DNA of 64,000 nucleotides. Source: Todiramphus chloris collaris. Taxonomy: Eukaryota > Chordata > Aves > Coraciiformes > Alcedinidae. Positions 49,832 to 57,686 of the stretch are shown here, piece by piece. The notes beneath the pieces are model-generated. The model did not search any database and had not been told where the DNA came from. It saw only the letters and a list, made by a program, of their open reading frames with translations. The stretch spans positions 9,428,887-9,492,886 of the forward strand of contig JANVCC010000073.1 in assembly GCA_025345505.1 (NCBI GenBank), read 5' to 3'. How positions within the stretch are numbered: the first letter of the stretch is position 1; each line of letters begins with the position of its first letter. Position numbers and translations under genes: made by a program.

Positions 49832-50149
49832 TTATATAGCATAGTGGGGAGCAGTATAAATTCCCAAGATAAAACCAAAAGTATTCCTAGTAATAAAATC
49901 CACTATGTAATGCCCGTAGTACCAAGACGCACTCGCTGCCCAATTCAGTGCAACATAAATCAGAGCTAAACAGCACAGAAAAGCAGAGGCTTTTGCCCAG
50001 CGCCCATGCCTGAGAGATTTCAGATAAACGGTGAGAACAAGCAAAGAGTAACATAACGCGTACGACACGTAAGGGAACAGTACAGCATTTAACTCTGAAA
50101 GAAATGCTAAAAAGAGACGAATGGACACTGCTCTCAGAAACGACATCAT
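49832..50149 (-). CDS. Unrecognised hydrophobic ORF in the provirus leader (105 aa)
   Basis: The frame starts with ATGATG at 50149, about 120 bases after the primer-binding site, and ends in TAA at 49832. It is in the sense orientation of the provirus, in the position where a leader or gag start would be expected. The translation is strongly hydrophobic. There is a probable membrane segment at residues about 22-43, a basic loop KSLRHGRWAK (44-53), a second segment at about 54-76, and a third weaker one at about 81-100. It is rich in Tyr, Trp and Leu, with three Cys. The stretch keeps several CpGs, unlike its surroundings. It does not resemble Gag, which is usually hydrophilic. It could be an accessory protein, a captured host fragment or a chance frame. 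No function is proposed. Confidence 0.35.
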   Translation of the reverse strand: MMSFLRAVSIRLFLAFLSELNAVLFPYVSYALCYSLLVLTVYLKSLRHGRWAKASAFLCCLALIYVALNWAASASWYYGHYIVDFITRNTFGFILGIYTAPHYAI

Positions 50150-50294
50150 TTAGGGAGTCTGTTTTAGTTTACAATTCTTAAAGACACTCAGAAAAAAAAA
50201 GGTGATACTCTCTGAAGCAAGTGAAATGGAATTTGAACTATTTCGCCAATCTATCAGAGCTCTGATCGTGCCCCACGTTGGGCACAAATAAATC
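50150..50294 (-). mobile_element. Provirus leader between the 5' LTR and the ORF
   Basis: This minus-strand stretch follows directly on the 3' end of the LTR at 50295. It holds a 7-base spacer, the primer-binding site and about 120 bases of leader. It is the only internal retroviral sequence adjoining any of the six LTRs in the window. Confidence 0.75.
50270..50287 (-). promoter_or_regulatory. tRNA-Lys primer-binding site
   Basis: On the minus strand the site reads TTGTGCCCAACGTGGGGC, 7 bases downstream of the LTR end. It matches 16 of 18 bases of the complement of the 3' end of tRNA-Lys(CUU) used by mouse mammary tumour virus-like betaretroviruses. One mismatch is a C-to-T change at a CpG. 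It would prime minus-strand DNA synthesis. It also fixes the orientation of the LTR family and shows that this LTR was a 5' LTR. Confidence 0.85.
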
Positions 50295-51098
50295 TGTCAC
50301 GTTTTAGGGTCAGGGCAGCCCCTTAGACCTATAACAGATGCTCTCTGTTAACCCCCCTCCCTCCCCAGAGGGGAAGAGAAAGGGAATAAGGGAGAGAGAC
50401 TTATCAATTAGAAAAGGAAACTAGAGCAGCTTTAATGAAAATTAAATTAATAATTATAAAAATGGAATATATACAAATATATACAAAACCAGTATCGAAA
50501 CCAAACCCCCTGATGGTAATTACATCACCGTCACCACTGATGCTGTGGAGGCACCAGGGCAGTCCCAGACTGGGCCCCGCAGCAGATGGGAGCTGTGATC
50601 AGGAGCTGGATTCTGGTACCGGGTTCAGGAACACGCAGATCGGATTGAAGGCAGAACGGAGAGAGTCCTCCTTGGGTGCTCCAGGGAAGGAACCAAAAGA
50701 GGACCCAAGGCAAGCCAAGCAAAGGCTGGCAAAGCAGTCCAAAAGGGGAGAGAAGAGCCCACAGACCCTTTGGGTCCCTCAGCTCTAGACCAAATATGGC
50801 GTATATGGGATGGAATACCTCCTTGGTCAGTTTAGAGTTACCCGTTCTGTCCACTCCTCCCTGAAGGTGCAGCCTTTCACTTTCTGCACCCCCCAAAGTG
50901 GTACACAAGACCCAGCAGTGGCCTTGGTCTGCATACCAATCCTTGGTAGTAACTCTAAACATGAGGTGTTATCACTGCTAGAAGCAGACACTGTGAAAAC
51001 AGGCTGCTAACTTCAGAAAGTGCAGTTAATTAGAAGAACCAAGCTGAAAAGTAAAATTACTGAACAGAATTAGTTCTTTTTCCACTCAAACCAGGACA
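50295..51098 (-). mobile_element. 5' LTR of a partial provirus, 800-bp Lys-primed family (copy 2)
   Basis: On the minus strand it opens TGTCCTGGTTTGAGTGG and closes CTAAAACGTGACA (804 bp). It aligns along its whole length with the solo LTRs at 29169 and 54112. The primer-binding site follows its 3' end. The outer flank is ATCAT (51099-51103). The matching flank and the 3' LTR are not in the window to the left, so the provirus is truncated or rearranged. A sense frame of 143 codons (50531-50962) lies in the U3-like region, and an antisense frame of 117 codons (50435-50788) overlaps it. The ATTAAA poly(A) signal and a TATA-like TGTATATATT lie near the 3' end. Confidence 0.92.
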
Positions 51099-51103
51099 AT
51101 CAT

Positions 51104-51962
51104 TCACTAAACATCTATAGATCCTGATTTAATTATTAGAAATAAGAGATACTTTGAACAATCTCAAAGTTGTAATTAAGTTGTTATGATTCCTCATTGA
51201 CATGCAGCTTTTCACTAACTTAAAATTATAATCACTTTTATGTATCTTAACTTTTTATATGCTTATTAGAGGAATTCCAAACTTTGTGATAGGTATCAAC
51301 CTGTGGTAAGCATCTATAAAACTGTATCTGCCAATCTCATCAAAATGTAAGAGATCTTATACTTCTCTATACTGTTCTGTTAAATTGTAACTTCACATGT
51401 TGTAACTAGAGGGTTTTTTTCCTGTTCTTTTTGTACTTAAGAATATTACTAGATCTGTATCATGAATTCTTGCTGTGAGGTCTTTGAACTAAAGCCTGTC
51501 CTGTTTCCTTGCATAGTTATTTCATGTCTTTACAGAACATGTTTCAAAATATTGCACTGTAGTGTGCTTAATGCTTTTTCCCCTAAAAACTATCATTTTT
51601 ATTATTGAGGTGACAATCTGGTATATGGTTGATTAAATGTGTGAAAGCTGTTTATAACTTTACAGAGATTTATTAGGAGATGAACATCAGTGAGACATGT
51701 TTGATTTTCCTTATGTAATACAAGATCTTTGTGAAGCATATTTTACAAGAATTTGATGCTTCAACTTGTCTGCAAACAAACTGGAAACATATTATATGTA
51801 GTTAAGGACCATATTTTACTCTACCCATTATTTAAAATCTTAACTGATTGATTGCTAAAGTAGAATTATTGTATTCAAGATGATAGTTACTGAAGTCAAC
51901 AGAAACTTTTTTCTTTGCTCTACTAATACATAGATTATGAAGTTGCCACCCCCCTGGTGTTC
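51104..51962. other. Unique AT-rich spacer
   Basis: No gene or repeat recognised. Confidence 0.5.
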
Positions 51963-52233
51963 TTTCATAGAATCATAGAATAGTTTTGTCTGGAAGATCA
52001 AAATCATCAAGTCCAACCTTACTCCTAGCTCTATCAAAAACCACTAAACCATGTCCCTAAGCACAACATCTAACTGGCTATTAAACACTTCTGGGGATGG
52101 TGACTCCACCACCTCCCTGGGCCAGCCATTCCAATGCCTGACAACCCTTTCTGTAAAGAAATGTTTTCTAATTCTTTCCTGAGCTGAGGTGCTGCAATTA
52201 CACTTGATCTTAGCCAAAATGCTAAGAAGTGAT
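51963..52233 (-). mobile_element. U2 snRNA / CR1 chimeric retrocopy
   Basis: On the minus strand the copy starts at 52233 with U2 snRNA nucleotide 1 and matches about the first 34-35 bases of U2 (to about 52199) with four differences, three of them C/T or G/A. After about 20 bases of unclear origin it becomes the CR1 3' end: ORF2 carboxy terminus with the [18 protein letters not shown] block, the 3' UTR, and ATTCTATGATTCTATGAAA at 51963. The CR1 part belongs to the same subfamily as the copy at 56516. A 5' end exactly at the U2 start indicates an RNA template switch during CR1 reverse transcription, or a member of an snRNA-headed SINE family. The two cannot be told apart from one copy. Confidence 0.8.
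52199..52233 (-). ncRNA. U2 snRNA 5'-end fragment (non-functional)
   Basis: The fragment includes the GGCTAAGATCAAGTGTA run that is invariant in vertebrate U2 and includes the branch-point-recognition side of stem I. It lacks everything downstream (Sm site, stems II-IV) and there is no U2 proximal or distal promoter element visible beside it. It is a retroposed fragment joined to CR1, not a gene. Confidence 0.85.
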
Positions 52234-54106
52234 TCGACGGAGTCAATGCTCTTCTGCTGTGTTAGTACAAAGTAAAACATCATCAGAAGTGGAGAGAAGG
52301 TGTACTGTAGTCTGGTGATGGGAAATGGTGACTAGGAACTGAATGTTAAGTTGGTCTTCTTGTCAAAGGAAATGTGCAGAGAATGGTGACCCTATAACTC
52401 AGCATTACAAGGTTGAGCCTGAAATTTTCAATAGCAGGATTATTAACACTGTTTTTAAATGGCCACAGTACCTTTTCAGTGTTGGTAAATTTGTCAGGGG
52501 CATGAGGAAGTTACTGAAATCTCATAAAATCTGTTCTCTTTAGGAAACAAAATTGTTTCATGTGAACTAATTAAAAATACTTCACATATAATTGATGCCA
52601 TTTTGATTTTTAGTGAGTACCTAATTAAAAAAAAAAAAAAAAAATTGTTTAGAATTCCTAGTTGCATATGTGGCCGTGGACTTGAATACACTTGTAATAG
52701 CTGGACATTAGCAGAGTTACCAGCTCAGTCTGTAGAGTCCCAACAGGTGTCATACTTTTTTGCTGCTGGTGCTTTTGATGTTAGTGAGTGCACATGTAAG
52801 CACTGGCCATTAACAAGGTTATTAGTGTAGACAATGTCCTCCCAACAGAATACCACCAGCAGTTGTTAAAGGACATTGCAGGATGTCCTTATTCATCCTC
52901 TCCTTGTTCGACATGAGCATTTTGCAACAGCCAGATGACAGTTACTACCTCAGCTGTGTATGTGCGGGTATCTGCATGCCTTTGCGCGAAACAGAGATTG
53001 GTCAGCTACTCTGGATGAGAAGCAATCCATTCCTACACTACCACCACCCCCACTCCAAATTAGTAATAGCTGACTAAGCAAAGTGGTACACTTTTAGGGA
53101 ACTAAGATCAAATGTTAGCCCAGAAACAAATGAAACAACTCTATACTTTGAAATGTTTATTGCTGATACCTGATTATGTCAACTGACTCTGATATCTGCT
53201 AAAACACAGCATCATAGACTAAGTTAGGAATAAAATACACTTTCTTAGAAGATGCAATTTGCATTGAGAACACAGTAAGACCAAAATAAGAATACAATAG
53301 CTCAGTGGCTGTCTTGCCACATCTGTGATGTTAAGATTGAATTCAGAATCTGTGATAAACTATAGAAAAGGAATACGCTGCATGGGAAAGACATTTTACT
53401 AAGAGCTCCACTTGGAGGGACATGTTTTCCCCTGTCCCAGAAAACAGATTATATTATATTAATTATTATATTATATTATATTATATTATATTATATTATA
53501 TTAATCTGGGTGTGTTTCTGTTTCTGTGTGACCTCTGACAAAAGAATTTACAATGTAAATATAAGAGCACCTGAATTAAAATCTTTTCACACAAAGCAGC
53601 AAAGGACAAAGAGAGTAAGTGCAAGGATGTAACTGAAGCTTAAAGGACACATTTATGGGTTGTTTTTTTATAAAGTCAGGCTCAATTCTGGGTTTTGTTG
53701 ACCTTCCTCATAAACAACAATGCTTAGGATTTGGGAATTTGGCAGTAGATTTCAAGTACACAGAGCATCTGGCCGCTCCCAGTGATAAGCTCTGTGAGCT
53801 GTTTTACCAGCTGAAGTCAAGAGCAAGAAGTTCCACATTACAGCTGATACACCACTTGCAAACAATTGCTTTGAGTTTAGCTATCAGCTTTCTGTTTCAA
53901 GTTCAAGTAACTGCTCAGGCCTTCCTTTTCCTCTTGCCACTCCTTCCCTCTTTTCTGATTTGACACAGTCAGTGGCTGGGGCCTTTAGTTACATTGGCCT
54001 GTTTCAGACAGCCTTAGCATCTTTTGACTATGATTGAGATAGATAACAAATTAATCTGAACATGGCATGCAAGCATAATGTTAAGGAAAATGGTAAAGTT
54101 TTGTTT
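52234..54106. other. Unique DNA with A18 run and TTATA microsatellite
   Basis: An A18 run sits at 52627-52644. No gene or named transposon recognised. The frame at 53655-53963 (102 codons) has no motif I know. Confidence 0.5.
53449..53503. repeat. TTATA pentanucleotide microsatellite
   Basis: About ten units of TTATA, with one interruption near 53461, are bordered by CAGATT on the left and AATCTG on the right. These borders are inverted copies of each other, so the whole array could fold into a long hairpin. Confidence 0.95.
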
Positions 54107-54111
54107 AGGAG

Positions 54112-54904
54112 TCTCCTGGTTTGAGTGAGAACAGAACTAATTCTGTTCAGTGATTTTACTTTTCAGCTTAGTTCTTCTAACTGGCTGTATTTTCTGAAGT
54201 TATCAGCCTGTTTTCCCAGGCAGTGTCTGCTCTGGCAGTGATAACACCCCATGTTTAGAGTTAGTACCAAGGATTGGTGTGCAGACCAAGGCCACTGCTG
54301 GATCTTGTGAACCACATTGGGGGGCGCAGAAAGTGAAAGGCTGCACCTGCAGGGAGGAGTGGCCAGGACGGGTGACCCCAAACTGACCAACGAGTGTTTC
54401 CATCCCATAGATGTCATATTCAGTATAAAGCTGAGGGATCACGAGGGTCTCCTCCCTCTTGGCCCCCCTCCCTCTTGGCCCCCTTTGCCAGCCTGGCTCA
54501 GGTCCTCTTCCAGTTTCCTTACAGACAAGGAGGCCTCTGTCCATTCTGCCTTTGATTCTGATCTGTGTGTTCCTGAATCCAGTACCAGAATCCAGCTTCT
54601 GAACACAGCTCCTGTCTGCTGCAGGTCCCAGTCTGAGACTCCCCAGGTACCTGTTCCACAGCATCAGTGGTGATGTTGTAATTACCATCAGGGGACTTGG
54701 GTTTGATACTGGTTTTGTATAGCTTTGTATATATTCCATTATTTTTTTTAATTTTAATTTTCCTTAAAGCTGTTCTAGTTTCCTTTTCTAATCACTAAGT
54801 CTCTCTCCCCTATTTGCTTTCTTTTCCCCTTTGGGGAGGGAGGGGAGTTAATAGAGAGTGGCTGCTATAGGGCTAGAGGGCTGACGTGACCCTAAGCTGT
54901 GACA
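54112..54904 (+). mobile_element. Solo LTR, 800-bp Lys-primed ERV family (copy 3)
   Basis: This plus-strand copy (793 bp) starts TCTCCTGGTTTGAGTG (the second base of the terminal TG is mutated) and ends CCTAAGCTGTGACA. It is flanked by AGGAG on both sides (54107-54111 and 54905-54909), so it is a solo LTR. It is more diverged from copies 1 and 2 than they are from each other. The sense frame seen in copy 2 has a stop early in it here, with a later open part at 54317-54673. The antisense frame is the longest of the three copies (54203-54739, 178 codons). Confidence 0.92.
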
Positions 54905-54959
54905 AGGAGTATTGAGGGTTTTATGGCTTATTGTTTTTCCAATTCACATTTTCAAAAAA

Positions 54960-55443
54960 TTGTAAATGAATGCTTTGGATTAATAGCTTATTTGCATAAA
55001 AATCTTTTCAATAGTTACTGCATTTTGTGTACAAAATGATTGGCATACAAATCATTTCAGTTGTTTCATGATGATTTAAACTTGGAATTTGTATGGGATT
55101 CACTTTAGGTGAAATTCAGTAGAACTAACTGGTATGTTTTCTTCATAAAATTAACACCTCTATTTCAAGAGTGTTACATACTGTAGCTGCTGTCCTTCTG
55201 ACACCGGGCTCTGGACTTACCATGATCATAAATAAAAGCTGCATAATGTTTTTAAAAATACAAAGGGTATGATTTCTAAGGAAAGTTGAGTACATTAAAA
55301 TGGTAGATGTTTCGTCTGCCCAGGAACACACCTTCTAGGTTTCTGAAGAACTGTAAAGAATAATCAAAAGGCTATTATCAGTTTGTGGAATTGAAATGAC
55401 AGAAATTAATTTTTGTAAATGAATGCTTTGGATTAATAGCTTA
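54960..55443. repeat. 31-bp perfect direct repeat pair
   Basis: Positions 54960-54990 and 55413-55443 are identical over 31 bases (TTGTAAATGAATGCTTTGG followed by ATTAATAGCTTA), with 422 bases between them. The intervening DNA is AT-rich and matches no transposon I recognise. The left unit lies just beyond the solo LTR at 54112. Confidence 0.9.
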
Positions 55444-56515
55444 GTCTTTCAAAGTGTTTCCAATTCAGCAGACCATTATGCCCCCGTCTCAGCAAAGCAT
55501 ATCAATCTGTGAACAAAGATGAACTGTTTATGAGTCTTTTACTGTGGATGAGAAAACACTTCAACGTATGCATGACTTCTTTACTAATATCACATCTTTT
55601 ATCAGTAGTTTAAAATGCTGGCAAACTGAAATATATTATAAAGCATCTGTCTTGAAAGAGCCTGGATGCAAACCATCTATGCAATGGCAGAGCCTTGAGG
55701 TTTTAAGAATCTGTACCCTTCTGAATTTCTTATCTGATTTTTAACTTCATAAGTGGAACATACAAACATTTTGTGCCCACTGGGCTGCTTGTAATACCAT
55801 TTCTAATAATCAGGAATAAAAGGTAAGTTGCCTGTTTTGAATGCCCTGTTGATAAGCATTTCAGCAGGGTGATTCAACACATGCTCTGCATGGGATTATC
55901 TGCAATAGATTTCCCTGTCAAAGAAACATTTTGGTTATGAGAAGTTTTTCTCTGCTTCTATGCTGTTGAAATTGTTTTAAAGTGTTTTTTGTGTCTGGCA
56001 GTGTACTAGTGCAAATGCTATAAAATCCATCGTGTAAGAAATTACTACTTTTTGCTATTTCCTTTGCCTAACTTACAATGTGTTCAAAGCAACATACAAT
56101 TATAATACAATAGGAAAAGAATTACTTTAGTACAAATGGTCTTTTCTGTACTATTACTGCAGTCAGCAGTGTACAATTTCCCTATGTTCTTTAGTTTATT
56201 GAATGGCTGATAAAAATGATGTGCTGTATGTTTAAAAGAAGCACAAGAAAAGAACATACTTGATCATTGCCAATACTTCTTTCTCCTCTGTACAAAAAAT
56301 CTTCAGAGACTCAAGATGTGTGATTATCTAAAATTGCCTTTTCTTTACAGGTCATTCTGTAATATATTTCCATATTTATGCAAAATACATTAAATTCAAA
56401 ATTGTGATGGATTCAGCCTTATAACTGAGTACAGTAACCAGCCTTTAAAACTAAATTGTCCGTGTTGGAAAACTGTTTCCTCGAGTTTTGGTATAAAATT
56501 CAAACCAGTCAGAAT
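55444..56515. other. Unique AT-rich spacer
   Basis: No gene or repeat recognised. Frames are short. Confidence 0.5.
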
Positions 56516-56950
56516 CACCTCAAATACTGTGTCCAGTTTTGGGCCCCTCTCTACAAGAACGATGTTGAAATGCTGGAGAGGGTACAGAGGCAGGCTATAA
56601 AGCTAGTAAAGGGTTTAGAGCATGTCTCTTATGAGGAAAGGCTGAAGGATCTGGGGCTGTTTAGCCTTGAGAAAAGAAGGCTGAGGGGAGACCTTATTGC
56701 TCTCTACAACTACCTGAAGGGAAGTTGTAGCGAGGTGGGAGTTAGTCTGTTCTCCCTGGTGACAAGGGACAGAACAAGAGGAAATGGCCTGAAGTTGACC
56801 CAGGGGAGGTTCAGGCTGGATATTAGGAAGCATTTCTTTACAGGAAGGGTTGTCAGGCATTGGAATGGCCTGCCCAGGGAGGTGGTGGAGTCACTATCCC
56901 TGGAAGTGTTTAAGAGACAGTTAAATGTTGTGCTTAGGGACATGGTTTAG
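56516..56950 (+). pseudogene. CR1 ORF2 carboxy terminus, frame intact
   Basis: The CR1 frame is open for about 145 codons. It has [80 protein letters not shown]-type residues and the terminal VVLRDMV followed by TAG. Upstream flanking DNA happens to keep the frame open back to 56456, so a naive gene finder would call a 164-codon protein with a non-CR1 start. It is a dead fragment because RT and endonuclease are absent. Confidence 0.88.
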
Positions 56951-57030
56951 TGGTTTTGATAGGGCTAGGCATAAGGTTGGACTTGATGATCTTGAAAGTC
57001 TCTTCTGGATGAAACTATTCTGTGATTCTA
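56516..57030 (+). mobile_element. Young CR1 LINE 3' fragment
   Basis: The copy is 5'-truncated at CACCTCAAATACTGTGTCC and ends in CTATTCTGTGATTCTATAA. Its ORF2 end is undamaged to the natural stop. It is very similar over the shared part to the copy at 23245 and to the CR1 part of the U2 chimera at 51963, which defines one of the two most recent CR1 subfamilies represented here. Confidence 0.93.
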
Positions 57031-57249
57031 TAATTTCCTTGAATGTTTAAAACAAGAGTATTTTTCATGTCAGTTCAGTTTGTTAGGAAGAAAAATATTA
57101 CAACTGCACATCTCTTGAAATGGTAAGGTCTGATTTGAGAGGAACTTTTCTAAACAAATGCAAATGTAAACGTGATCCACAATACCGAAATTTTATCAGG
57201 ATGAAAATTTAAAGTATGAAGTGTCTTCTAAATTGGCACACTGAAATTT

Positions 57250-57686
57250 TGGATTTACTTATTTGCCCTTTGGAAAGAGGAGGAGACACTTGGCTGAGAT
57301 AGAGGTGGCTGAGCAGGTTCTTACTGATCCAAAATCACTGTTCCATCTGAGGAGCTCTGCTGCACACTTGGCTGGAACGCCACGGGGAAGGACCTGGCAG
57401 TTAAAATAAAGGCTGAGATGGATAAAATTTTCAGAGTCTTATCAAGGAGATTTTGATGTGGGAGATAGGGGAAAGTACAGAATAAATTTGAAGAGAGATG
57501 GAAACAGAAGAATGCCATTAATCTAAAATGATAGAGAAGGAGAGAAGATGTGTATGGTGCAAGATGAAAAATAAACTGAAGGGGTGATGATTTTTCTGTC
57601 TGTCTGCGGAGGAGGAGGTAGGGTTTTCCAGAAAATACATGAGTTTCTGGAAAGGACCTGAAAGATCTGGATTTACTTATTTGCCC
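57250..57686. repeat. 19-bp perfect direct repeat pair
   Basis: TGGATTTACTTATTTGCCC occurs at 57250-57268 and again at 57668-57686, enclosing 399 bases. The enclosed DNA is purine-rich on the plus strand and contains most of a 131-codon minus-strand frame (57321-57716) without recognisable motifs. The repeat pair may be a target-site duplication of an unidentified retroposed insert, or the scar of a duplication. Confidence 0.85.

Noticed and set aside
29169-51098. LTRs at 29169 and 50295 as the two ends of one 22-kb provirus
   Set aside because: The copy at 29169 has its own CCTCA duplication on both sides, and the DNA between contains unrelated CR1 copies and LTRs.
52199-52233. Functional U2 snRNA gene
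   Set aside because: Only the first 35 bases are present, they are joined to CR1, and there is no snRNA promoter or Sm site.
56456-56515. A novel protein start fused to CR1
   Set aside because: The open frame upstream of 56516 is simply flanking DNA that happens to lack a stop; CR1 begins at about 56516 by 5' truncation.
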